Source: UBA1930 sp943368475
Lineage (GTDB): Bacteria > Bacteroidota > Bacteroidia > Chitinophagales > Chitinophagaceae
NCBI GenBank assembly: GCA_943368475.1
Contig: CALRLF020000015.1
Location: 1 to 64,000 of the forward strand
Reading direction: 5' to 3'
Length of the DNA stretch: 64,000 nt
The notes beneath the pieces were generated by a model that did not search any database, was not told where the DNA came from, and saw nothing but the letters and a program-made list of their open reading frames with translations. Of this stretch, positions 45,695 through 54,587 are shown one piece after another. The translations under genes were made by a program, and so were the position numbers. The stretch's first letter is position 1. Every line of letters starts with the position of its first letter.

Positions 45695-48295
45695 ATGACA
45701 AACTTCACTTATTCATTAAGAAAAATATTATCTCCCTTTTTCTGTGTATTGCTATTGTTAATTGCTGTAAGTAATAAAGTTAATGCAACTGTTGCAGCCG
45801 GTGATTTAGCAATAATAGGCTTCAACTGCGACCCTAATGCTTCTACTTCCAAAACTTTTGCTATAGTTGCATTGGCAAAAATAAATGCAGGAGAAGTCAT
45901 TTATTTTTCTGATAAGGCTTATTACAGTAATGCCTTCTCAGCATTATTGGGTAACGGCAGTGAAGGTATTTTTTCATTAACCACCAGCAGTGCAATTAAT
46001 GCAGGTACGGTTGTTATGTTTACGATCACATCTGGAGCGACACCAAGTGTTACTACAACACCTAATGTAGGTACCTCAACTGTTATAGAAGGATGGACAA
46101 GTACTTCTGGTAATACATCACCCTTTGGTGCAAATGGTGATGCCATATTAATTTATCAAGGTAGTGAAGCTTCTCCAAGTTTCATCTTTGGTTTTAATGA
46201 TGGAAATAATACGACCACTGTTGTAAATGGTTGGAATACCGGACTTTCGACAAATCCAAATGGAGCCTCCGAACTACCATCTTCCCTTATCAGTGGTACT
46301 ACAGCAATTGGATTTGGAGGAACAGCACATGTTGACAACTGGAGATACAATGGTACATTAACAGGCACAAAAGCTAATTTACTTGCAGCTATTTGCAATA
46401 CGGGTAATTGGCTTTCAGATGACATTACTGAATATAACCTTACGCCCGGTGGCCCGGTTTTTAGTGGAACGAACCCTATTTTTTCTATCACTTCGCCTCC
46501 CACCACCTGGAACGGCACAATCTGGAGCAACGGCACACCAACATCATTAATAGATGCGATTATCGCCAGCAGTACAGCCCCGAGCAGTTTCGCCTGTAAA
46601 ACCTTAACGGTTAATAGTGGGGTAGCATTAACCACTACAGGTATCACAGCAACAGTAAGTGGGGATATCACCAACAATGGCAATGGCATTGCAGGAACAG
46701 GAGGCTTAACCATTGCAGGCAATAGCACCATCAGTGGTAGTAATATTAATTTCAATGGTACATTAACCGTAAATAGTGGAGCAGTATTAACCACCGGAGG
46801 ATTATTAACCTTAACCAGCAATGCCACCAATACAGCCCGTGTAGCATCAGGCAGCAGTGCAGGCGGCTATATAAGTGGATCTGTAACAGTACAACGTTAT
46901 ATACAGGGTAGTTATAGAAAATTCCGTTTCTTAGGTCATCCATTTGCAGCAGCCATGAATGTAACAGAGTTAACAGATGATCTAGATATCACAGGAGCAA
47001 TTACAGGCAGTAATGCCAATGCATTTACAGCCACTACCAGCAACAATCCTTCGGCATATACCTTTATAGAAGCCAATGGCAATGGAGCATTAAACGATGC
47101 AGGTTGGACAGCAATAACCAGTGGCAATAGTGTAAGCACCATTGCACAAGGCCAAGGCATAAGAATATTGGTAAGAGGTACCAAGGGCCAAACCAATAGT
47201 TTAAATGGAGGTGTATATACCCCAGCAGCGGTAACATTGGATATGACAGGAAGCTTAAAACAAGGGGACTTTACACAGAGCTTAAATTTTACGAGTGTAA
47301 GCAAAGGCTGGAACTTAATTGCCAATCCTTATGCAAGCAATATAGATTGGACAGCCGTAAGCAGAACGAATGTAGATAATGCAGTGTATGTTTATCGTCC
47401 AAGTACCAGTGCCTATGCCAGTTGGATAAATGGAAGCAGCACCAATGGCGGCAGCAATATCATAGAAGCAGGTAATGCCTTTTTTGTAAGAGCCAATGCA
47501 GCCAGCCCAAGTTTAGGATGGCAAGAAAATGACAAGGTAGCAACAGCCCAACCAGCTACTATGTTTAGAACAACCAATAGCATTACCAATAGATTGAGTT
47601 TAACCTTAAAGAACGAAACCACTCAATCAGAAGATGAGGTAGTATTGAGGTTTGGTGATGACCCAGCCACCAATAGCTTTGATAAAGCTTATGATGCAGA
47701 AAATTTAGCAGCATCTACACATGATTTATATGTGTTAGATAAGCAACAAACCAAGTACAGCATTTATCATGGCACGGCATTATATGATTGGCAAATAGAA
47801 AACCGAGCAATTGCTTTAGGCTTTACGGTATCGGCAATTGGCACATATAGCATCACCGCTAAAACCTTAAATGCTTTAACCAATGGAAACAAAGCATTCA
47901 TTCAAGATGCCTTTACAGGAACACTTACAGAAATTAAAGACCATACAACTTACAGTTTTGAAGTAACAACCGATGCAGCATCACAAAATACCAATAGGTT
48001 TAGCATTGTATTTAATCCAAAAGAGAAAATAGCACCAACCATCAAAGACTTTAGTATTAAGCTAAGTCCAAACCCTGCTAAAGGAATGGTACATTTAAGC
48101 TACAGCCAAGCAGAAGCATTAAATACCATAATAACCATCACCAATGCAGCAGGCAAACAAGTAAAAGCCATCAATTTGGGTAAAGTTCAGTATGGTATAG
48201 AAAAAATAGATATCAGCCGATTAAGCAAAGGCATCTATTTTGTAAGATACAGCAATGGAGTAGAAACAAGAATAGAGAAATTGGTAGTTGAATAA
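45695..48295 (+). CDS. Repeat-rich T9SS surface protein (module 3)
   Basis: 866 residues. Signal peptide (ends NKVNA), lamin-tail-like N-terminal domain (AIIGFNCDPNASTSKTFAIV, GEVIYFSDKAYYSN), a Ser/Thr-rich repeat region that is close in DNA to that of 36460, a T9SS-associated region (VQRYIQGSYRKFRFLGHPF), and a type A sorting domain (about 790-866, ending KLVVE). It is a paralogue of the module 2 protein. Likely a surface adhesin. A 13-bp stem (48302-48352) follows the stop but lacks a T-run. Confidence 0.85.
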   Translation: MTNFTYSLRKILSPFFCVLLLLIAVSNKVNATVAAGDLAIIGFNCDPNASTSKTFAIVALAKINAGEVIYFSDKAYYSNAFSALLGNGSEGIFSLTTSSAINAGTVVMFTITSGATPSVTTTPNVGTSTVIEGWTSTSGNTSPFGANGDAILIYQGSEASPSFIFGFNDGNNTTTVVNGWNTGLSTNPNGASELPSSLISGTTAIGFGGTAHVDNWRYNGTLTGTKANLLAAICNTGNWLSDDITEYNLTPGGPVFSGTNPIFSITSPPTTWNGTIWSNGTPTSLIDAIIASSTAPSSFACKTLTVNSGVALTTTGITATVSGDITNNGNGIAGTGGLTIAGNSTISGSNINFNGTLTVNSGAVLTTGGLLTLTSNATNTARVASGSSAGGYISGSVTVQRYIQGSYRKFRFLGHPFAAAMNVTELTDDLDITGAITGSNANAFTATTSNNPSAYTFIEANGNGALNDAGWTAITSGNSVSTIAQGQGIRILVRGTKGQTNSLNGGVYTPAAVTLDMTGSLKQGDFTQSLNFTSVSKGWNLIANPYASNIDWTAVSRTNVDNAVYVYRPSTSAYASWINGSSTNGGSNIIEAGNAFFVRANAASPSLGWQENDKVATAQPATMFRTTNSITNRLSLTLKNETTQSEDEVVLRFGDDPATNSFDKAYDAENLAASTHDLYVLDKQQTKYSIYHGTALYDWQIENRAIALGFTVSAIGTYSITAKTLNALTNGNKAFIQDAFTGTLTEIKDHTTYSFEVTTDAASQNTNRFSIVFNPKEKIAPTIKDFSIKLSPNPAKGMVHLSYSQAEALNTIITITNAAGKQVKAINLGKVQYGIEKIDISRLSKGIYFVRYSNGVETRIEKLVVE

Positions 48296-48301
48296 GTTGA
48301 A

Positions 48302-48352
48302 AGGGTTGAAGAAGTTGAAAAGGTTGATCAGCCATAAGACTTCTTCAACCCT
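48302..48352 (+). repeat. Stem-loop after the module 3 adhesin
   Basis: AGGGTTGAAGAAG (48302-48314) pairs with CTTCTTCAACCCT (48340-48352), 13 bp perfect, 25-base loop. No T-run follows, so it is not a plain terminator. Imperfect short repeats of TCAATCC/TCATCAATT type follow at 48360-48415, directly before the mini-protein. Confidence 0.6.
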
Positions 48353-48421
48353 AACTAAAATCAATCCACTAATTCATCAATCCGCAAATCCGTCAATTCA
48401 TCAATTCGTCAATCAAAAAAC

Positions 48422-48616
48422 ATGAAACCAACTACCAAAAACCTTATCTACTTTATACTACCTTGTATATTTTTTTTACTACCTGCTTTATTACATGCTC
48501 AACCTGGTTTTGTGGATGATACAACAGATGTTCCAGTAGATGGTGGACTATCTCTATTGGTAGCAGCTGGAGTGGGGTATGGGGTGAAGAAAATCAGAAA
48601 GAAGAGAAAAAGCTGA
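48422..48616 (+). CDS. PVDGG mini-protein (module 3)
   Basis: 64 residues: signal peptide ending LLHA, mature QPGFVDDTTDV-PVDGG, LSLLVAAGVGYG and basic VKKIRKKRKS. Same architecture as the other three. It lies 126 bases after the module 3 adhesin. A GTAAC element starts 67 bases after its stop. Confidence 0.85.
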   Translation: MKPTTKNLIYFILPCIFFLLPALLHAQPGFVDDTTDVPVDGGLSLLVAAGVGYGVKKIRKKRKS

Positions 48617-48683
48617 TGCTGGATGTTAGATACTAGATAACATTGGCGGATATTTTTAAACTTTAGGTTTTAGTTTTTCACTC

Positions 48684-48801
48684 TGTAACATTTTATTTTA
48701 AACTTGTTACCTCTTTTGAGAAAATTAAACATTGAAAACCAGTTACTTGTGTGTAACAAAAATCCCGTAACATTTTAAATTGTTACGGGATTTTTGTTAC
48801 A
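48684..48801 (+). repeat. 118-bp GTAAC hairpin element, copy 4
   Basis: TGTAACA to TGTTACA. Hairpin 48752-48801 has perfect 21-nt arms with CCCG/CGGG, compensating the CCTG/CAGG of copy 3. It ends 5 bases before the stop of the convergent gene at 48807. Confidence 0.92.
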
Positions 48802-48806
48802 GGAAA

Positions 48807-49541
48807 TCAGTTTCTGAAATATTGTATTACACTACGTTTTATTTTACTATTCGATTGTGGCCAATGCAGTGAGCCTTTGAGCAACCAGGAAAATCCAAAA
48901 AACAATAAGGACGACGTTTCGAAAACTAGTGTGGAATAAGGGAATATATTTGTTTTAAATACGGCATTATAAACTGTAATAATGGCAATGCAACCAATGC
49001 TGATGGCAATGCCCCAACCACAAAATTTGTAAACGGCATTGCGTCTTCTTTTCATTTGGTCGATGGCTTTATTTTCGTCGGGTTGCTGAAATATTTTCAA
49101 GCAGAAAATTATAAAGCAAACAAAAAGCAGTGCAGCACAGCCAAAATGAATTTTACTGACAATAGGAGATAGTGGTGGTATAACGGTTAAAAATTTGCAG
49201 CCAGCACCCCCTGTAAAATCATATTCAGTGGTTGGGAAAACAGCAACACCAAAGGCAAAAAATCCTGCAAAATTAGAAACCCTGTTTTCATAATTATTGC
49301 TTCCACGGTAGGATATTAAAAAGCCACCCAATACACACAGTGTACCAACAAATACAATGTGCAGATAACTGTAATAATAGTGGCTGATAGACAATTGAAC
49401 ATGGGTACAGGCACCCAACAATAGATTACCAATAACCAATACAAACGGAAGACTGATACCCAAAATACCAATCAATTGTCTAAGTAGTAAATAGGAGATG
49501 ACAAAATCGTTTTGGTTATTTGATGCATTGGATGTTTGCAT
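48807..49541 (-). CDS. Polytopic membrane protein, DUF998-like
   Basis: 244 residues from ATG 49541 (open to 49568). About seven hydrophobic helices, with HYYYSYLHIVFVGTLCVLGG, FFAFGVAVFPTTEYDFTGG and KIHFGCAALLFVCFI as the conserved-looking parts; the mix of tyrosines and an aspartate in a helix recalls DUF998. Inner membrane. Last gene of the minus-strand set, 55 bases after the 49597 gene. No functional inference is safe. Confidence 0.65.
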   Translation of the reverse strand: MQTSNASNNQNDFVISYLLLRQLIGILGISLPFVLVIGNLLLGACTHVQLSISHYYYSYLHIVFVGTLCVLGGFLISYRGSNNYENRVSNFAGFFAFGVAVFPTTEYDFTGGAGCKFLTVIPPLSPIVSKIHFGCAALLFVCFIIFCLKIFQQPDENKAIDQMKRRRNAVYKFCGWGIAISIGCIAIITVYNAVFKTNIFPYSTLVFETSSLLFFGFSWLLKGSLHWPQSNSKIKRSVIQYFRN

Positions 49542-49596
49542 AAAATATATTTTTGAAGAGTTATTCAATGAGATGACGTAAATGGATTTGCAACAA

Positions 49597-50787
49597 TTAT
49601 TTCAGCTGTTCAATTGCTCTACTGAAAATACTATAATTGAACCCTAGTAAAGAAAAGAAACCATTTTTTTGAATGAAAAGTGAATCAAAATCTTTTCCAA
49701 AACTCAGGTTTAAACTTATTTGTTCACTTAACACAAATGAACCCTGTATAGCAAAGCGATAGGTAGTTTTCTTTTCGGTTTTGAATATGGGCAAGTTGCT
49801 GCTGTTGAAGTCGGGTATATCTGCTCTGTATTTTCGAATGGCTGCTTCAATAGCAATACTGAACTTATTGGATTTTTTTAAAAAACTAAGTGCTGCATCC
49901 AATGCCGTAAAGATAGTATCCGTTTTGGTATAAAACTGTCGGGTTGTAAACGTAAACTGATCATTTGCTGAAATAAAATAGGAGATATTTAACCAAATAC
50001 CAGTTCTTTCAAAGTTCGAGTTGGTGTTGGTATTAAAACTTCCAGCACCCGCAAGTTCAGCAATGAAACCTTTTCGCTGATAGAGTTGTGTGGATACAGT
50101 TTCCTGTAACTGCCTATATCCATTTATCCAAAGAATATTCAATTGTTGGATAAATTTGGTTATTCCAGCTTCATTGTCGTCATAATCATTTAGAATATTA
50201 TTGGCTGTAGTTTTAAGATTATCGATTATTGGTGTGGGAATATTTTTTTTAACTAAAGCTGCTTCAATAGCCTCCAAAGCTTTTTGTTTGTTTTCAAATA
50301 TTGCAGCGGATGTAAATCCATTTAATATACTAGAAACAGTGGTTTGTGTTTTTAAACTACGGATATTAGCAATGATACTTGCATTTAGTATTGGTTCGCC
50401 ATTGAATAATTTAAAACGAAAACCAACACCTAATTTGTTAGCATCATTTGCAGAATCTTTTACTGTAGCAGCCGATAAGCTTAAGCTTTGTTGAATGGTA
50501 CGGATAAAATTGGGTTGTAAATATTGTTGTAAGGTTAAACTGGAATGACTGCTCAACCAATAAGGTGAAACTTCAATGCCCGTGTTCATTAATAATTTTC
50601 CATTTTTATCAAACGCATTTAATATATCGGTTGATAAACTTTTTACATTGGTAGGTCGCATTACAGTACTGGGTTCAGTATTTAAAATACTAAATGCAGG
50701 ACTGCCGGGAAGGGTTAAACCCTGTTGCTGGCTATGCACCAACTGCATACATAGAAATGTGATAATAGTATAGATGATTTGTTTCAT
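49597..50787 (-). CDS. Secreted protein of unknown function, possibly outer-membrane beta-barrel
   Basis: 396 residues, signal peptide ending QLVHSQ. The body alternates short amphipathic strands (FRFKLFNGEPILNASIIAN, GIWLNISYFISANDQFTF, YRFAIQGSFVLSEQISLNLSFG) and ends in a phenylalanine-rich strand, which suits an outer-membrane barrel. No family recognised. Its start overlaps the stop of the 119-residue gene before it by 4 bases (ATGA), so the two are translationally coupled. Confidence 0.6.
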   Translation of the reverse strand: MKQIIYTIITFLCMQLVHSQQQGLTLPGSPAFSILNTEPSTVMRPTNVKSLSTDILNAFDKNGKLLMNTGIEVSPYWLSSHSSLTLQQYLQPNFIRTIQQSLSLSAATVKDSANDANKLGVGFRFKLFNGEPILNASIIANIRSLKTQTTVSSILNGFTSAAIFENKQKALEAIEAALVKKNIPTPIIDNLKTTANNILNDYDDNEAGITKFIQQLNILWINGYRQLQETVSTQLYQRKGFIAELAGAGSFNTNTNSNFERTGIWLNISYFISANDQFTFTTRQFYTKTDTIFTALDAALSFLKKSNKFSIAIEAAIRKYRADIPDFNSSNLPIFKTEKKTTYRFAIQGSFVLSEQISLNLSFGKDFDSLFIQKNGFFSLLGFNYSIFSRAIEQLK

Positions 50788-51143
50788 TGATGGCTGATTT
50801 TTAAGGTATACACTGCAGTATCTAAATGAGCTTCTACTTCGGCTCTATAAGGCCCATACTGTGTTATTTTTACCCCTTCTGTAATGTAAACGGTAATGCT
50901 CGTCCAGTTGGTTTCTTTTAGTACGTCTGGTACAGTAACTGAAACAGTGGTTTTCTTTTTTCCAATAGCTGCTTTATTACCCAAATTGGCAGGTGCATTG
51001 GCTTCAATAAAGTTGGTGCCAGAAAAGATTGCATATGAACCTGTTTCATCGCCACTATCACCAATACCTACTTCAACAATAATATCTTCTGTACGGGTTG
51101 CAGGTATGTACCTGTCTTCTAAATCAATGTGTTTTACTGCCAT
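50784..51143 (-). CDS. Small soluble protein of unknown function
   Basis: 119 residues, no signal peptide. Beta-rich (AVKHIDLEDRYIPATRTED, KTTVSVTVPDV, WTSITVYITEG). Coupled to the putative barrel at 49597 through an ATGA overlap. It starts 184 bases after the previous gene, with a terminator in that gap, so it should have its own promoter. Confidence 0.6.
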   Translation of the reverse strand: MAVKHIDLEDRYIPATRTEDIIVEVGIGDSGDETGSYAIFSGTNFIEANAPANLGNKAAIGKKKTTVSVTVPDVLKETNWTSITVYITEGVKITQYGPYRAEVEAHLDTAVYTLKISHQ

Positions 51144-51283
51144 AATTGTTGGTTTTATTTAGCATGAAATTAGTATGTACGAAAGCCGATTCAAATGAGG
51201 TTTTTCCCATAATGGTTTGTTTTTTTTCTGACTCAAAAATTGTTACTGTTAATGAATCAGTTCAGCGTGAAGAATGAATAAAT

Positions 51284-51315
51284 AAAAGCCGCTGATGTTT
51301 ATACCAACGGCTTTT
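51284..51315 (-). terminator. Terminator after the 51327 gene
   Basis: AAAAGCCG and CGGCTTTT form an 8-bp stem, and on the minus strand it is followed by TTTATTTATT. It divides the minus-strand genes into 52997-51327 and 51143-48807. Confidence 0.7.
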
Positions 51316-51326
51316 GTAGCTTAGGC

Positions 51327-51737
51327 TTACAAGGTTGCTTTGTGTGCAGTAATCGCTGCTGTATATGCATCTATTTCACCAATTTGCAAAGCAATTTGTG
51401 CAACATCCAGCTCTTTGTCTAATAAAGCAATCGAGCCGTAGTTGTTTTTGCGTTCGGTTAACAGGAACTTTTTCAATTCCAGTTTTTTCTGCTTGATGAT
51501 ATTATCATCTTTCGTACTGCCATCGGGTAAAGTGCTAACGATGGTGTTAATCGCATCCAGTTCAGTGTCTACTGCCTGCAATTCATCCTCTGTTTCCAGT
51601 GCATTTTCTGCATAAGATGCCTGTTGGCGTTGTAACTGAAGTTGACGGAACTCTAAGTCCGACTTGTCTTTTGCTGCCATAGCTAATAATACATCGCAAT
51701 CGGCAACGGTTTGCAATGTTGCAACTGAGTAAGGCAT
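51327..51737 (-). CDS. Small coiled-coil protein
   Basis: 136 residues, mostly helical and heptad-like (DLEFRQLQLQRQQASYAENA, then DELQAVDTELDAINTIV, KQKKLELKKFLLTER). No signal peptide, probably cytoplasmic. No family recognised. It lies 33 bases after the XRE-like gene on the same strand. Confidence 0.65.
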   Translation of the reverse strand: MPYSVATLQTVADCDVLLAMAAKDKSDLEFRQLQLQRQQASYAENALETEDELQAVDTELDAINTIVSTLPDGSTKDDNIIKQKKLELKKFLLTERKNNYGSIALLDKELDVAQIALQIGEIDAYTAAITAHKATL

Positions 51738-51770
51738 AGTTGTCTTATTTAGTGGTTAAAAAATACATGG

Positions 51771-52277
51771 TTAAGTATAGTTGGTTATTTGCTGTAGTAT
51801 CTTTTGTTCCATTGTTTGCAGTGCCGTTATTTCACATTCAATAATTTGCTGTAATGTTTTGCCGCAATGCTTCAGTTCTTCCTGTACCACTGTTTCTATG
51901 CTTGCAATCCATAAGTTTACCTTTATTTTAGAAGCATCATTGGGTTGTTGTGTTGCCAGTAAATGCAATGCCTGCATACATTTAAAACATTGTGTTTCCT
52001 GCTCCTGCATTTTTTGAAGCAGCAGTATATTTTGTTTTAATTTTCTCCGGCATTGCTCCAGTTGTAATTCCATCAACGGCTTATTTACAGGAGTATCAGT
52101 TTCAATAGGCTCAGTAATACTGAATTCCAGCAAGCTCAATCTGTTACTTGCTTTTAAGGGTAATAACCTTATCCCTCTTTCAGCCATCGCCAACTCCACT
52201 CTTTTTATGCCCAGCAACCCTGCCAGTTGTTCCTGCGTAAGACCTAGCACTTTTCTTAATGGTTGTGTATTTTGCAT
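51771..52277 (-). CDS. XRE-like HTH protein
   Basis: 168 residues. N-terminal XRE-type helix-turn-helix (LRKVLGLTQEQLAGLLGIKR) with the recognition helix RVELAMAERG; the C-terminal part is helical and Cys-rich (ETQCFKCMQAL). Likely a DNA-binding regulator for this gene set, which is inference. It begins 18 bases after the stop of the 52296 gene. Confidence 0.75.
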   Translation of the reverse strand: MQNTQPLRKVLGLTQEQLAGLLGIKRVELAMAERGIRLLPLKASNRLSLLEFSITEPIETDTPVNKPLMELQLEQCRRKLKQNILLLQKMQEQETQCFKCMQALHLLATQQPNDASKIKVNLWIASIETVVQEELKHCGKTLQQIIECEITALQTMEQKILQQITNYT

Positions 52278-52295
52278 AACTATTTATGAATACAA

Positions 52296-52997
52296 TTAAA
52301 ATGCTTTAAAACCCAGCTGTAATAGCTCAGCTGCACTTAGTTTAATTACTTCTCTTAACAATTCCATACCCATCTTTGCCAGTTTTTTTAAAAGAACAAT
52401 AAGTTTAGCAGCTACAACGGTTTTGGTGGCTGTGGTAAGCATTTGTCCAATACTTTTTGTTTCATTTAAAAGGTCGGGTACACCCTCTGTGGCTTTTCTT
52501 TCTTCTAAAAGCGTAATTATATTTCCCAATAATTTTTCAATAATTACCTGCTTGTCTTTTTCGTAAGGGAGGGCATCTGCATCAACATCTGTTAACTCAA
52601 ATTGTATATCTTCCACAACCTCTGCAAATGCATCGTCCCATTGTTCCATATTTGCATTAATATGATTATAGTCGGCAATCATATCCATCCACCAGTTCAG
52701 TTTTTGCACCAATGCTTCACCTGATAATTCTATCGCTGTAGCTACTGTGCTGTAGCCGTTGCCGGGTAAAAACTGTACTGCAAATACCACCTGTTTTTTA
52801 CGGTTGATATTGGCATGCAGAATATTAAAGTAAAAGCCGGAACTGCTGTCTTTATCAGCAATACTTAATAATAATTGCTGATTTCTTTTTAATTGAATCA
52901 AAGAATGATCGGCTTTTGTTATTTGTTTCAATTCGGTTAATACCTGATCTATTTCTTTCGAAACATGCAATGGATATTTTTTACTATTGATGTGCAT
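52296..52997 (-). CDS. Unknown protein, first of the minus-strand set
   Basis: 233 residues, soluble, no signal peptide. The N-terminal half is mixed alpha/beta (NSKKYPLHVSKEIDQVLTEL, KKQVVFAVQFLPGNGYS). The C-terminal third is a long amphipathic helical segment (KTVVAAKLIVLLKKLAKMG, LLREVIKLSAAELLQLGF) that might touch a membrane. No family recognised. Confidence 0.6.
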   Translation of the reverse strand: MHINSKKYPLHVSKEIDQVLTELKQITKADHSLIQLKRNQQLLLSIADKDSSSGFYFNILHANINRKKQVVFAVQFLPGNGYSTVATAIELSGEALVQKLNWWMDMIADYNHINANMEQWDDAFAEVVEDIQFELTDVDADALPYEKDKQVIIEKLLGNIITLLEERKATEGVPDLLNETKSIGQMLTTATKTVVAAKLIVLLKKLAKMGMELLREVIKLSAAELLQLGFKAF

Positions 52998-53173
52998 AGT
53001 CTGTTGTTTTACTATTCATCGATTGCTTTGATACTGTAAAAAGACAACAGAAAACGAATAGTAATTATGTTGGATTTGAATTGGGTAGCAGTAGCTTTGA
53101 ATTCGTAGGGTTTCGATTGGAAAAGGGAGAATGGGGAGGAGGGAGAAAAAAGGTGAAAGGTTAGAGGTGAAGG

Positions 53174-53208
53174 GTAGAAGGTAGAAGGTAGAAGGTAGAA
53201 GGTAGAAG
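53174..53208. repeat. Heptanucleotide tandem repeat
   Basis: Five perfect units of GTAGAAG, with degenerate units before and after (53160-53230). It is inside a purine-rich stretch between 53012 and 53329 where the minus-strand ORF is not credible. Confidence 0.85.
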
Positions 53209-53343
53209 GTGAAGGGGAGAAGGTGGAAGGAGGGGCTATTTGGGTTGGTGGAACAACAGATTTTGGCTGCTGAAAATGATTGTTTTTTGATAAATCAATC
53301 CTGTGCCGTACATTCAGAAAACAAAACATTTGATTTTTAAAAT

Positions 53344-53805
53344 ATGAATATTGTCAATTGGCTATTTCGCAGAAACAGGGTCAGCTGTCCTAGATGTTTA
53401 GGTAAAGGGCATGTAGATATGGAAGATATAAAAAGGCTTAAAATGGAATTTTTCTGGGGTACCGGTACATGTGCTTATTGCAACGGCAGCGGAAAGGTTT
53501 CTAAAGAAATGACTGAAAAATTAAGTGCCGACTTAGCCTATTTAACCACTGATTTACCTTCTATAGAAAGACATAAACTAATGAACGGTAACAGAGATGC
53601 ACTGAATAGAGCAAAAGAATTTAATCAGTTAGTTAATAGCCTGATTGAGGATATTGAACATATGTACTATATCGACAATATGGAGCCTGATGCAATTGCA
53701 GAACAAATTTTTTACAAACAAGGTCGTTTAGAATACTCGATTACTGAAAAAAATGAAACAGTTGATTATGTGGAAATAGTAATTAAAAGCAAACTGAAAA
53801 ATTAA
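53344..53805 (+). CDS. DnaJ-type zinc-finger protein
   Basis: 153 residues. Two DnaJ-like CxxCxGxG elements: CPRCLGKG (about 14-21) and CAYCNGSG (about 45-52), enough for one zinc site. The J-domain and substrate-binding domain are absent. C-terminal part helical and acidic. Possibly an RNA- or protein-binding adaptor; no family fixed. Its neighbours do not hint at a role. Confidence 0.7.
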   Translation: MNIVNWLFRRNRVSCPRCLGKGHVDMEDIKRLKMEFFWGTGTCAYCNGSGKVSKEMTEKLSADLAYLTTDLPSIERHKLMNGNRDALNRAKEFNQLVNSLIEDIEHMYYIDNMEPDAIAEQIFYKQGRLEYSITEKNETVDYVEIVIKSKLKN

Positions 53806-54191
53806 TGTAGCACCAATTGCTGTTGCAAGTACTACAAAATTTTCTGTACAATTCCATCACTACCCATAGAGATATATGCGTACATCAAAAATTCGCTTTC
53901 TTGCAATTTCTGTTCCTGCTGCGTCTTACCATTTCACAAGGCTGAATGTATTGACTATGCGTAAACAGAAATGCATTGCTCATTGGTAATTAAGTATCTT
54001 GAATTAACTAATTAAATGTGCCATAAAAGATACATTATTATAAAAAATAAACGGTAATATAAGCATTCAAAAAGATACATAATGAGTAATTTTAATAAAT
54101 GTTACTTCATTTTTCTATTTGACTTTGTGACGTGTATTCAATAATTAGCGGTAATTGTAACGACAAACTATAAACATTCAACAAACAAAAA
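53806..54191. other. 386-base gap with an attC-like right end
   Basis: No gene. The only recognisable part is ATTAGCGGTAATTG at 54143-54156, very like the right end GTTAGCGGTCATTG of copies A and E. It marks the left side of the second cassette group. Confidence 0.5.
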
Positions 54192-54578
54192 ATGAAAGCA
54201 TATAAACCCGACAGCTACAATTCACTTTCCCCATATTTAATTGTAGATAATGCACAACAGTTGGTGAACTTATTGAAAGTTATTTTCGAGGCAACAGAAT
54301 TGCGGAGGTTTGACCACAGCAATGGGACAATTGCACACATCGAATTAAAATTGGATGACACAATAATTATGATTAGCAACAGCACCGACATTTATGCTGC
54401 AAACACAACAATGCTGCATATCTATGTGCCTGACGTTTTTAAAACATTCAACTTAGCTGTGAATAATGGTTGTAAAATCATTGAGCAACCAATTAATAAA
54501 TACGGCGACCCTGATATCAGAGGAGCTTTTATGGATTTTGCGGGTAATTATTGGGCTGTTAGTACACAAATAAACTAA
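54192..54578 (+). CDS. VOC-fold protein (PhnB-like)
   Basis: 128 residues. PhnB-like VOC fold: SLSPYLIVDNAQQLVNLLKVIFEA, HIELKLDDTIIMISNS, HIYVPDVFKTFNLAVNNG, and the end GAFMDFAGNYWAVSTQ. It is 9 bases before the broken DUF6958-like gene. PhnB-like proteins bind metals or small substrates; specific role unknown. Confidence 0.87.
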   Translation: MKAYKPDSYNSLSPYLIVDNAQQLVNLLKVIFEATELRRFDHSNGTIAHIELKLDDTIIMISNSTDIYAANTTMLHIYVPDVFKTFNLAVNNGCKIIEQPINKYGDPDIRGAFMDFAGNYWAVSTQIN

Positions 54579-54587
54579 TTAATAAAA

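Noticed and set aside
48360..48415. Minisatellite or origin-like iterons before the 48422 mini-protein
   Set aside because: The TCAATCC/TCATCAATT units are too irregular and short to support an origin; noted only as imperfect repeats.
53012..53329. 105-residue minus-strand ORF rich in Pro/Ser/Phe
   Set aside because: It is the reverse translation of a purine-rich heptanucleotide repeat; no start context, no family, repetitive composition.
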